Positions 1-5,821 of a DNA stretch of 8,959 nucleotides are shown here, piece after piece. The position numbers were made by a program, and so were the translations under genes. The number at the start of each line of letters is the position of its first letter. Position 1 is the first letter of the stretch. The stretch covers positions 1 to 8,959 of the forward strand of contig CAMLNH010000091.1 in assembly GCA_946481355.1 (NCBI GenBank). Reading direction: 5' to 3'. The notes under the pieces are model-generated. The model saw nothing but the letters and a program-made list of their open reading frames with translations. It searched no databases and had not been told where the DNA came from. The stretch is from an uncultured Curvibacter sp. (GTDB taxonomy: Bacteria; Pseudomonadota; Gammaproteobacteria; Burkholderiales; Burkholderiaceae).

Positions 1-99
1 CAGGGGCAGGCGATCCAGGTGCTTGATGCGGACGCAGGCGCCGCCTACGCCGCGCTCAGTGCCATGGCGGCACGGCTGGCACGCGACGGCCAGCTCTGA
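1..99 (+). CDS. C-terminal fragment of an unidentified protein (5' end outside the window)
   Basis: Frame 1 is open from the window edge to a TGA at 97-99 and gives 32 residues ending in LARDGQL. The fragment is Ala-rich and looks like a terminal amphipathic helix (AAYAALSAMAARLARDG). Such tails occur at the end of ParA/MinD/Mrp-type ATPases, but that is only a resemblance and no catalytic motif lies in the window. The frame has the same composition and strand as the following asmA-like gene, from which it is separated by 77 bases. The product cannot be named from this much sequence. Confidence 0.5.
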   Translation, partial: QGQAIQVLDADAGAAYAALSAMAARLARDGQL

Positions 100-107
100 A
101 TCGTCGA

Positions 108-121
108 TAACCATTTGTCAC
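108..121 (+). promoter_or_regulatory. Motif TAACCATTTGTCAC upstream of the asmA-like gene (possible -35 or operator)
   Basis: The 14-base sequence lies between the upstream stop codon and the asmA-like ATG. It recurs with one change (C to T) at 5822-5835, upstream of the exonuclease gene on the same strand. It contains TTGTCA, a 4- or 5-out-of-6 match to a sigma-70 -35 box. I see no good -10 at 16-18 bases downstream in either copy, so a regulator site is as likely as a promoter box. Two copies could also be chance. Confidence 0.25.
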
Positions 122-176
122 CTTGCGGTCGGAGGTGCTGCGTTATCCTCGACAGCGTCTTTGTCCGGTGTCTGCC

Positions 177-2162
177 ATGAAAAAAGCTCTCAAGTACCTG
201 CTCATCGCCGTTGCGGTCTTTCTTGCGCTCGTGATCGCTGTCGTCGCCTATGTCGTTGCCACCTTCAACCCCAACGACTACAAGCCCCAGCTGATCCAGC
301 TCGTGCAGGACAAGACCGGCCGCACCCTGGCCATCCCGGGCGAGATCAGCCTGACCTTCTTCCCGCGCATCGGTGCCGAGCTCGGCCAGATCTCGCTCTC
401 TGAGCCGCGCAGCACCCAGGTCTTCGCCGCCGCGCAGCAGCTGCGCGTCTCGGTCGCCCTGCTGCCCCTGCTGAAGAAGGAGGTGCGCGTGGACCGCGTG
501 CTCATCGATGGCCTGGACGTGAAGCTCGCGCGCGACGCGCGCGGCCGCTTCAACTTCGACGACCTGCTCAAGAGCGCACCTGAGGCGGCGCCTGCCGACA
601 AGCCAGCAGAACCCGGCACCCAGGCCCTGCCCCGCTTCGACATCGACGGCATCACGCTGAGCCGCGCGCGCGTGGACTACCGCGACGCCGCCAGCGGCCA
701 GCAACTGCAGATCGCCCCGCTCGAATTCAACACCGGCCCCATCCGCGACGGGCAGCGTGCCCAGCTCGCGCTCGACGCCACGCTCAGCGGCCAGCAGCCC
801 GAGCTGGCGCTCAAGCTCGGCCTGCGCAGCGCCTACACGCCAGCGCTGGCCCAGCAGCAGATCAAGCTCGATGCGGTCGACTTCACGCTCAACGGCGCCG
901 CCGCCGGCCTCAAGGATCTGCAGCTCAAGCTGGGCCTGGCCCAGGCCGAAGCCTCGGCCGCCAAGATCGACGCCCAGGGCCTCACGCTGGAGCTCAGCGC
1001 CCCCAACCCGGCCGGCGGCAGTCTGTCCCTCAAGGCCCAGGGCCAGGCCAACGTGGATCTGTCGCGTGAAGCCGTTCAACTGGCCCTGGACGGCACGCTG
1101 GACAGCACCACGCTGGCGCTCAAAGCTGGCGTGCAGAAGTTCGCCCGCCCCGCCATCAGCTTCGACCTTGCCCTCGGTGATCTCGACGCCGACCGCTACC
1201 TGCCCAAGAGCCAGTCAAGCGCAGCGCCCGCAGCCGGCACCCCGGCCCCCACCTCGGTTTCATCGGGCCCCGAGCCCGAGATCGACCTCTCGCCGCTCAA
1301 GGGTCTGGACCTGCGCGGCACGCTCAAGATGGCCGCGCTCAAGGTCATGAACATCAAGACCACGGGCCTGCGCCTGCAGCTCAAGGCCCAGAACGGCCGC
1401 GCCGAGCTCAACCCCGTCACGGCCTCGCTCTACGACGGCGGCGTCAACGGCAGTCTCTCGGCCGACGCCACAGGTGCCCAGCGCCTGGCCGCCAAGCTGG
1501 ATCTGCGCGGCATCCAGATCGGCCCGCTCATGAAGGACGCGCTGAACCAGCAGCCGCTGGAGGGTCGCGGCAACGTGGCCCTCGATATCAACACCGGCGG
1601 CAACACGGTCACCCAGTTCAAGCGCAAGCTCAACGGCACGGTCGGCGTGCAACTCAGCGACGGCGCGCTCAACGGCATCGACATCGCCGGCATGCTGCGC
1701 AATGCCAAGGCCAAGCTCGGCGGCGGCAGCGAGGAAGGCCAGGCCTCCGGCCAGCAGAAGACCGACTTCACCGAATTCGGCGCCAGCCTCAAGATCACCG
1801 ATGGCGTGGCCCGCAACGACGACCTCGCGGCCAAGACCCCGCTGCTGCGCCTGGGCGGCGCCGGCACCGTCTGGATTCCCGAGGACCGGCTGGACTACAC
1901 CGTCAAGGCCACCGTCGTCCCCACCCTGCAGGGTCAGGGCGGCCCCGAGCTCGATCAGCTGCGCGGCCTGACCATCCCCGTACGTCTCACCGGGCCCTAC
2001 AGCGACCTGAAATGGAAGATCGACTTCGGCAGCATCGCCGGCCAGCGCAAGGCCGTGCTCAAGGAAGAGACGAAACAGAAGCTCGACGCCAAGAAAGAAG
2101 CCGCCAAGGAGCAGCTCAAGGACAAGGCCGGCGACAAGCTCAAGAACCTGCTGAAACGCTGA
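177..2162 (+). CDS. AsmA family protein (inner-membrane-anchored periplasmic protein)
   Basis: 661 residues, close to the size of E. coli AsmA (617 aa). The N-terminus (MKKALKYLL...) is a signal anchor with a membrane segment at about residues 6-28. It is followed by the family hallmark FNPNDYKPQL at 30-39, then a TGR and an FFPRIGAELG segment. The body is a long series of beta-rich repeats. Two low-complexity Ala/Pro/Ser linkers lie at about 138-151 and 346-367, and an AsmA_2-like region follows the second. The C-terminus (about 625-661) is a Lys/Glu-rich helix. Members of the AsmA/TamB/YhdP superfamily are thought to form periplasm-spanning grooves that carry phospholipid between the membranes, and E. 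coli asmA influences outer-membrane assembly. The frame continues upstream to a TTG at 123, but the ATG at 177 places the signal anchor at the N-terminus. No clear Shine-Dalgarno sequence precedes it. The paralogue type (AsmA, YhdP, YdbH) cannot be fixed, so no symbol is given. Confidence 0.92.
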   Translation: MKKALKYLLIAVAVFLALVIAVVAYVVATFNPNDYKPQLIQLVQDKTGRTLAIPGEISLTFFPRIGAELGQISLSEPRSTQVFAAAQQLRVSVALLPLLKKEVRVDRVLIDGLDVKLARDARGRFNFDDLLKSAPEAAPADKPAEPGTQALPRFDIDGITLSRARVDYRDAASGQQLQIAPLEFNTGPIRDGQRAQLALDATLSGQQPELALKLGLRSAYTPALAQQQIKLDAVDFTLNGAAAGLKDLQLKLGLAQAEASAAKIDAQGLTLELSAPNPAGGSLSLKAQGQANVDLSREAVQLALDGTLDSTTLALKAGVQKFARPAISFDLALGDLDADRYLPKSQSSAAPAAGTPAPTSVSSGPEPEIDLSPLKGLDLRGTLKMAALKVMNIKTTGLRLQLKAQNGRAELNPVTASLYDGGVNGSLSADATGAQRLAAKLDLRGIQIGPLMKDALNQQPLEGRGNVALDINTGGNTVTQFKRKLNGTVGVQLSDGALNGIDIAGMLRNAKAKLGGGSEEGQASGQQKTDFTEFGASLKITDGVARNDDLAAKTPLLRLGGAGTVWIPEDRLDYTVKATVVPTLQGQGGPELDQLRGLTIPVRLTGPYSDLKWKIDFGSIAGQRKAVLKEETKQKLDAKKEAAKEQLKDKAGDKLKNLLKR

Positions 2163-2178
2163 GTTCCCCCTTGATCAG

Positions 2179-2204
2179 AAAAAGCAACCTTCGGGTTGCT
2201 TTTT
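2179..2204. terminator. Bidirectional intrinsic terminator with UUCG tetraloop
   Basis: A perfect 11-bp inverted repeat, AAAAAGCAACC (2179-2189) and GGTTGCTTTTT (2194-2204), encloses the loop TTCG (2190-2193) with a C-G closing pair, the especially stable cUUCGg tetraloop. On the plus strand a T5 run ends the stem, 17 bases after the asmA-like stop codon. On the minus strand the complementary T5 run lies just after the DUF2721 stop codon. It therefore fits as a shared terminator for two convergent genes. The lower A/U part of the stem doubles as the U-tract in both directions. Confidence 0.9.
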
Positions 2205-2222
2205 GATGGCGCAGGGCAGAAC

Positions 2223-2675
2223 TCAGGCGTCGTCCGGCTGCCCGAACTTGAGCACGCGCGTGGCGAGCAGGGTCTCGGCGAAGAAACAGCACAGCGCGGC
2301 CATGAAGCAGCTCACGCCGGCCAGGAAGGCATAGATCGCCAGCCGGTCCACACGCAGGGCCGTGGTCTCGCCGAGGAAGAGGATCACGATGGTCAGGCCG
2401 ATCATGAAAGCACACAGCGTGAGCAGGCCGATGGTGCTGTTGGCCAGCCGTCCGCGCGTGCGCAGCATGGCCAGCTCGGCGTTCCATTGCGGCGCCAGCA
2501 CGGGCTCGGCATCCAGGCGCAGCTTTTCCTCCAGCACGCGGCCGCGGTCGATGATGCGTGACAGCCGTCCGGCCACCGCGCCGATCATGCCGGAGACGGC
2601 GGTCAGCAGGAACACGGGCGCCACGGCGAGCTGGATGCCGTGGGTAACGGTGCCGGAATCGACAAAGAGGGCCAT
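2223..2675 (-). CDS. DUF2721 family three-helix membrane protein
   Basis: 150 residues. The family signature is at the N-terminus: hydrophobic LAVAPVFLLTAVSGMIG (about 16-32), then a conserved basic stretch with RLSRIIDRGR at about 37-46. A soluble, charged segment follows (about 47-80). Two further membrane helices are at about 82-102 and 111-133. The function of DUF2721 proteins is unknown and the sequence shows no catalytic motif; the family looks like a small structural or regulatory inner-membrane protein. The ATG at 2673-2675 has no strong ribosome binding site. The gene is divergent from the hydrolase-metacaspase gene (129 bases between starts) and convergent with the asmA-like gene, sharing its terminator. 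Confidence 0.85.
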   Translation of the reverse strand: MALFVDSGTVTHGIQLAVAPVFLLTAVSGMIGAVAGRLSRIIDRGRVLEEKLRLDAEPVLAPQWNAELAMLRTRGRLANSTIGLLTLCAFMIGLTIVILFLGETTALRVDRLAIYAFLAGVSCFMAALCCFFAETLLATRVLKFGQPDDA

Positions 2676-2713
2676 GCGTGAATTCGTGAAGAATCTGTAG
2701 GGTCTGGGCGCCG

Positions 2714-2740
2714 ATTATCGCCCCGGACGCCCTCACACAA
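2714..2740 (-). promoter_or_regulatory. Candidate promoter for the DUF2721 gene
   Basis: Read on the minus strand, GATAAT (2714-2719) matches the sigma-70 -10 box at 5 of 6 positions. A weak -35 candidate, TTGTGT (2735-2740), lies at a short 15-base spacing. Transcription would begin about 35 bases before the DUF2721 ATG. The -35 box is poor, so confidence is low. Confidence 0.3.
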
Positions 2741-2747
2741 ACAGGGG

Positions 2748-2776
2748 AAGACAAGCGCGGCATTTGCTCCTATAAA
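2748..2776 (+). promoter_or_regulatory. Candidate sigma-70 promoter for the hydrolase-metacaspase gene
   Basis: AAGACA (2748-2753) and TATAAA (2771-2776) are separated by 17 bases, the optimal spacing, and match 4 of 6 and 5 of 6 consensus bases. Transcription would start near 2783, leaving a leader of about 22 bases. This leader contains the strong ribosome binding site AGGGGGA (2794-2800), 4 bases before the ATG. It lies next to, but does not overlap, the candidate DUF2721 promoter on the other strand. I see no operator palindrome. Confidence 0.4.
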
Positions 2777-2804
2777 GACGCACCAATATCTCCAGGGGGA
2801 CAAC

Positions 2805-4601
2805 ATGGGCATCCGCATCCTGTGCATCCACGGCGTCAACACCAACGAGAACGGCGACTGGCTGGCCACCTGGCAGCAGGCCATCAGCGCCTCGGCCATA
2901 CGCGCCGGCGTGGCCGCCGATTCGCTCGAGTTCCATGAGCTGCGCTACAACGCACGCTTCGAGGCTGCCACAGCCGACGCCGGCGTCTACGCAGCGGCCG
3001 TCAAACGCCTCTGGAACAGCTACTGGGCACATCGCCGCGCGCTGGGCCGCGCCGCCGAAAAAGGCCTGGGCACCTTGATCGACAACACCATCGGCATGGT
3101 GGCCAAGTGGACGGCCCTGCCCGCCCTGCGCCAGCAACTGAGCACCGACCTGGCCCAGGCCATCCGCCATGTGGACCCGCACGTGATCTGCGCCCACAGC
3201 CTCGGCTCGCTGATCAGCTACGACACTCTGGCCGCCCAGCAGGCCCTGGCACAAGACCGCCTCTTCGTCACTCTGGGCTCGCAGATCGGCCACCCGGCCC
3301 TGGCCGAAACCTTTGGCGGCTACCTGCGCCCCATCGCCACCGCGCGCCATTGGTACCACCTCTACAACATCGAAGACGCGGTGCTGACCTGCGAGCTCGA
3401 CTTCCCCGAAGCGCCCTTCACCCAGCTCGACACCCACTTCGACGAATCGGGCCCGATGGACCACAGTGCCGAGAAGTACCTGGAACATGAGGTGACGGCC
3501 GCCAACGTCTGGGCCGGTCTGGCTGCGGCCCTGCCGCGCAGCACGGCCGTTCCCGCCACGAAACCCAAGCCAGGCCCCACCGTGGCAGCTTCCTGGTTCA
3601 AGGCGCCCACCGTGCAGCGTCGCAGCCCGCGCAAGCGCCGCGCCCTGCTGATCGGCATCAACGACTACCCGCAGCCCGAAAACCGGCTCAACGGCTGCGT
3701 CAACGACGTGTTCCAGATGAGCGCCATGCTGCAGGAACGCGGTTACGAGCCTGAAGAAATCCGCGTGGTGCTCGACGCGCGTGCCACCACGCGTGGCGTG
3801 CAGGACAGACTCAAGTGGTTGCTCGAAGACGTGCGTGCCGACGACGAGCGCGTGCTCTTCTACTCGGGCCACGGCGCCCAGATTGCCGCGCTCGACGCCG
3901 ACGGCGAGCCTGATCACAAGGACGAGGCCCTGGTCACCTACGACTTCGACTGGAACGGCAACAACGGCATCACCGACGACATGCTGTCGCGGCTCTACGC
4001 CAACCTGCCTTACGAGGCGCGCTTTTCCATCATCCTGGACTGTTGCCACTCGGGTGGCGTGGCGCGCGCCGGCGGCGTGGCCGTGCGCGGCATCAACCCG
4101 CCCGACGATGTGCGCCACCGTGCCATCGAATGGGACGCCGACAGACAGATGTGGTTCCCGCGCAAGAGCCTGGATCTGCGCCATCGCATGGGCAAGGCCC
4201 CGGCCGAGCGGGTGCAGCGTTACCTGGGCGACGGCGCCACGCAGAAGCTGGGCCGCGCCGTGAGCCGCTGGAGCGACACCCCCGCGGCCTTCAAGGCGGC
4301 TTCACGCCGCCTGGGCCACCATGGTCCCTACAACCCCGTCATCCTGGCCGCCTGCCGCGAAGACCAGTACGCCTACGAGTACACGCACGGCTCCGTGCCC
4401 TATGGCGCTCTGACCTTCATGCTGATCCAGCAGCTGCGCGCCAGCGGCGGGCGCAAGACGCTCGAAGCCATCGTCGAGCAATGCAACAGCGTGCTCAGGA
4501 ACAAGCTGGGCTACGAACAGCAGGCCCAGCTCTATCGTCCCAGCGCGCACCGGCAGACCCATTTCCCGGGCAAGGTAGCGGCAACGAAGAAGAAGGCCTG
4601 A
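2805..4601 (+). CDS. Alpha/beta-hydrolase fused to a metacaspase-like peptidase (C14 family)
   Basis: 598 residues with two domains. Residues 1-240 form an alpha/beta-hydrolase: CIHG near the N-terminus (7-10, oxyanion region), nucleophile elbow AHSLGS with Ser132, Asp191 in NIEDAV, and His220 in MDHSAEKYL. The triad therefore looks complete, with Ala in place of the first Gly of GxSxG. A Pro/Ala linker follows (about 241-270), then a basic patch, RRSPRKRR (272-279). Residues 278-598 are caspase-like: RALLIGIN, LNGCVNDV (295-302), SGHG with catalytic His356, DCCHSGG with catalytic Cys414 preceded by Asp412, and ACREDQYAYE (516-525), which matches the p10-side motif of type I metacaspases. The acidic residues predict Arg/Lys rather than Asp specificity. 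About 90 Arg/Lys-rich residues separate the Cys motif from the p10-like part. There is no signal peptide or membrane helix, so it is probably cytosolic. The ATG at 2805 has the SD AGGGGGA. The hydrolase substrate and biological role are unknown. A cell-death or anti-phage effector is an inference; protein quality control is an alternative. Confidence 0.9.
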   Translation: MGIRILCIHGVNTNENGDWLATWQQAISASAIRAGVAADSLEFHELRYNARFEAATADAGVYAAAVKRLWNSYWAHRRALGRAAEKGLGTLIDNTIGMVAKWTALPALRQQLSTDLAQAIRHVDPHVICAHSLGSLISYDTLAAQQALAQDRLFVTLGSQIGHPALAETFGGYLRPIATARHWYHLYNIEDAVLTCELDFPEAPFTQLDTHFDESGPMDHSAEKYLEHEVTAANVWAGLAAALPRSTAVPATKPKPGPTVAASWFKAPTVQRRSPRKRRALLIGINDYPQPENRLNGCVNDVFQMSAMLQERGYEPEEIRVVLDARATTRGVQDRLKWLLEDVRADDERVLFYSGHGAQIAALDADGEPDHKDEALVTYDFDWNGNNGITDDMLSRLYANLPYEARFSIILDCCHSGGVARAGGVAVRGINPPDDVRHRAIEWDADRQMWFPRKSLDLRHRMGKAPAERVQRYLGDGATQKLGRAVSRWSDTPAAFKAASRRLGHHGPYNPVILAACREDQYAYEYTHGSVPYGALTFMLIQQLRASGGRKTLEAIVEQCNSVLRNKLGYEQQAQLYRPSAHRQTHFPGKVAATKKKA

Positions 4602-4604
4602 CGC

Positions 4605-4838
4605 TTACTTGCGCCGCAGCGGGTCGAGCAGGCTCTTGAGGCCGTTGTGGTCGATCTCGTGCATCAGGGCCAGCAGGCGACCCAGATCGCCCTTGGGAAA
4701 GCCCTCCCGTGCGAACCAGTTGAGATAGTTACCAGGCAGATCAGCAAGGAGCGTGCCCTTGTGCTTGCCATAGGGCATCTCGGTCGTCAGCAGGCGCTGC
4801 AACTGTTCGCCGTCGAGCAAGGGCCTGTTCATCCTCAT
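4605..4838 (-). CDS. DUF3820 family small protein
   Basis: 77 residues. The family core is clear: MPYGKHKGTLLADLP (21-35), YLNWFAREGFPKGDLG (38-53), and a C-terminal NGLKSLLDPLRRK. The MPYGKxKG and FxxxGFPKGxLG motifs are typical of DUF3820. Family members are sometimes labelled putative quorum-sensing-regulated virulence factors, but the biochemical role is not established and nothing here adds to it. The stop codon is 3 bases from the stop of the convergent hydrolase-metacaspase gene, leaving no room for a terminator. The first residues (MRMNRP) and the start codon lie inside the terminal inverted repeat of the adjacent element; the family-like part begins around residue 9. Either the ATG at 4836-4838 or the one at 4830-4832 could be used, and neither has a well-spaced ribosome binding site. 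Confidence 0.85.
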   Translation of the reverse strand: MRMNRPLLDGEQLQRLLTTEMPYGKHKGTLLADLPGNYLNWFAREGFPKGDLGRLLALMHEIDHNGLKSLLDPLRRK

Positions 4839-5090
4839 TTCTCAAGTGCGAACGTGATTAAAACCGCGCCAATCTAGGCGCACGACGACGCCCAGGCTGG
4901 CCGCCTGGGCTAGGAGTGCAACAACGAGTGGCGCGGTTTTAACCACGTTCCCTCCGGGTTGCGGCCAAAAAAGCCATGCGGGGTGTTGCGCGGACTTGCC
5001 GGGGGCTACCCCGGCGGCGTCCACGCGCCTACCGCATGACTTTTTTGATCCGCAACGCATCTTGAGAAATGGGGATGAACAGGCCCTAGC
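4817..5090. repeat. Nested inverted-repeat element (MITE-like or REP-like), about 270 bp
   Basis: The two ends are imperfect inverted repeats, 4817-4846 and 5061-5090, matching at 28 of 30 positions. The outward-reading strand carries CTTGAGAAATG, then R, then GATGAACAGGCCC. Inside is a second inverted repeat, 4851-4870 with 4930-4949 (19 of 20), containing GCGCGGTTTTAA. Its loop holds a perfect 7-bp hairpin, CCCAGGC and GCCTGGG (4891-4909). A third inverted repeat joins 4967-4997 with 5016-5046 and is capped by a perfect GCCGGGG/CCCCGGC hairpin (4998-5015). The element fills the whole gap between the yciH stop and the DUF3820 start. No transposase, integrase or clear target-site duplication is visible. 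It resembles a non-autonomous miniature transposon or a dispersed intergenic repeat; copy number in the genome would decide. Confidence 0.75.
4967..5046. terminator. Long imperfect hairpin with U-tracts on both sides (terminator-shaped)
   Basis: A6 at 4967-4972 pairs with T6 at 5041-5046, flanking a stem built from GCCATGCGG (4973-4981) and its near-complement CCGCATGAC (5032-5040). Mismatches follow, then a perfect GCCGGGG/CCCCGGC tip (4998-5015) with a 4-base loop. The stem is followed by a T6 run on either strand. On the minus strand it lies 40 bases downstream of the yciH stop and could end yciH transcription before the DUF3820 gene. It is part of the larger inverted-repeat element. Confidence 0.5.
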
Positions 5091-5451
5091 CGCCCGCCTT
5101 CTTGGCCACGTAACCCTGCTTGGACAGCCAGGCCAGCACCTTGTCCACGTGGTCGCCCTGCACCTCCACCACGCCCTCCTTGACGGTGCCACCCGTGCCG
5201 CAGGCCGCCTTGAGCTGCTTGCCCAGGGCCTGCAGGGCGGCCGCGTCCAGCGGCAGGCCACGTACCACGGTCACGGCCTTGCCGCCACGGCCCGAGGTTT
5301 CGCGCCGCACGCGCACCTGGCCGTCGCCGAGCACGCGTGCCGCGGCCTCGGTCCGGCAGGTGCAACGGTCCAGGGGATGGCGGCATTGCGGGCACATGCG
5401 CCCGCCGTCGGTGGAATAGACCAGCCCGCCTGGGCTGCGTGGGGATGACAT
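5086..5451 (-). CDS. yciH: YciH/SUI1 family protein (eIF1-like translation factor)
   Basis: 121 residues. The N-terminus has LVYSTDGGR (10-18), shared with bacterial YciH proteins, followed by four cysteines in CPQC (20-23) and CTC (30-32), a possible small zinc-binding knuckle that E. coli YciH lacks. The SUI1 domain covers about 45-121. It contains RRETSGRGGKAVTVV, LKAACGTGGTVKEG and VEVQGDHVDKV, the conserved eIF1 fold residues, and ends in KKAGG. Bacterial YciH is related to eukaryotic eIF1 and has been linked to translation-initiation fidelity and to inhibition of translation under stress; its exact role is uncertain. The ATG at 5449-5451 has a GAGG about 11 bases upstream. The stop codon lies in the end of the inverted-repeat element. 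The 80-aa gene is 53 bases upstream on the same strand. Confidence 0.93.
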   Translation of the reverse strand: MSSPRSPGGLVYSTDGGRMCPQCRHPLDRCTCRTEAAARVLGDGQVRVRRETSGRGGKAVTVVRGLPLDAAALQALGKQLKAACGTGGTVKEGVVEVQGDHVDKVLAWLSKQGYVAKKAGG

Positions 5452-5488
5452 GGGGAAGCGACCTCGCTGGCTGAGGCCGCTATCGTAA

Positions 5489-5505
5489 AGCCGGTCCCAC
5501 CGGCT
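5489..5505 (-). terminator. Possible weak terminator after the 80-aa gene
   Basis: AGCCGG (5489-5494) and CCGGCT (5500-5505) form a 6-bp GC-rich stem with a 5-base loop, starting at the stop codon of the minus-strand 80-aa gene. Read on the minus strand, the stem is followed only by TTTAC, a poor U-tract. It may attenuate transcription into yciH rather than end it. Confidence 0.35.
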
Positions 5506-5747
5506 CAGCGTTCGAAGGTCGAGCGCGGCGCGCGCCGGCGCTCCAGCAGGAACATGCGTTTTTCTTCCTGCTCGATGGCCGTGAGCTGCTCACGCGCCAG
5601 ATGCAGGATTTCGTTGAACTCGCGCACCCTGTCGTACGATCGCCCATGTGACTCATTGGCCAGCTTGCGACCCATGTCCTGCGTCACCGACAGTAGCTTG
5701 GCCAGTTGCTCAATCAAGTCGGACCGGTCGTCGAATTCGTACGTCAT
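5505..5747 (-). CDS. Small helical protein of unknown function
   Basis: 80 residues that I cannot assign to a family. The protein is highly charged and predicted to be mostly helical: DLIEQLAKLLSVTQDMGRKL (10-29), VREFNEILHLAREQLTAIEQ (41-60) and a basic tail with ERRR (69-72). There is no signal peptide or membrane segment. A helical hairpin or short coiled coil that oligomerises or binds a partner would fit, but this is inference. The start is well supported: AGGGGG lies 7 bases upstream of the ATG at 5745-5747. It is the first gene of a minus-strand run with yciH, though the hairpin between them may separate the two. Confidence 0.75.
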   Translation of the reverse strand: MTYEFDDRSDLIEQLAKLLSVTQDMGRKLANESHGRSYDRVREFNEILHLAREQLTAIEQEEKRMFLLERRRAPRSTFER

Positions 5748-5821
5748 GATGCACCCCCTGATCTGACGGGCTTGCTGCCCACTGCTTTACGCCGCAGTTG
5801 AGCGCAAGCATACACAATCAG

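Noticed and set aside
123..176. Upstream extension of the asmA-like gene to a TTG at 123
   Set aside because: It would put 18 polar residues before the signal anchor, and the ATG at 177 gives the expected N-terminus.
45..1079. 344-codon open frame on the minus strand
   Set aside because: Antisense to the asmA-like gene, with biased composition (Leu, Glu, Gly, Arg) and no recognisable motif; a GC-rich shadow.
2733..4184. 483-codon open frame on the minus strand
   Set aside because: It lies antisense to the hydrolase-metacaspase gene, shows low-complexity Gly/Ala/Val/His composition typical of a shadow frame in GC-rich DNA, and has no domain signature.
2805..4838. Multigene defence operon around the metacaspase fusion
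   Set aside because: The flanking genes are convergent or divergent and encode DUF2721 and DUF3820; no NTPase, nuclease or nucleotide-cyclase partner is adjacent.
4811..5096. Target-site duplication flanking the inverted-repeat element
   Set aside because: The bases just outside the repeat ends are not direct repeats of each other, so no duplication can be claimed.
4842..5261. 139-codon minus-strand frame overlapping yciH and the repeat
   Set aside because: Its first half is a shadow of yciH. Only the part inside the repeat (4842-5060) is considered, as a finding rather than a gene.
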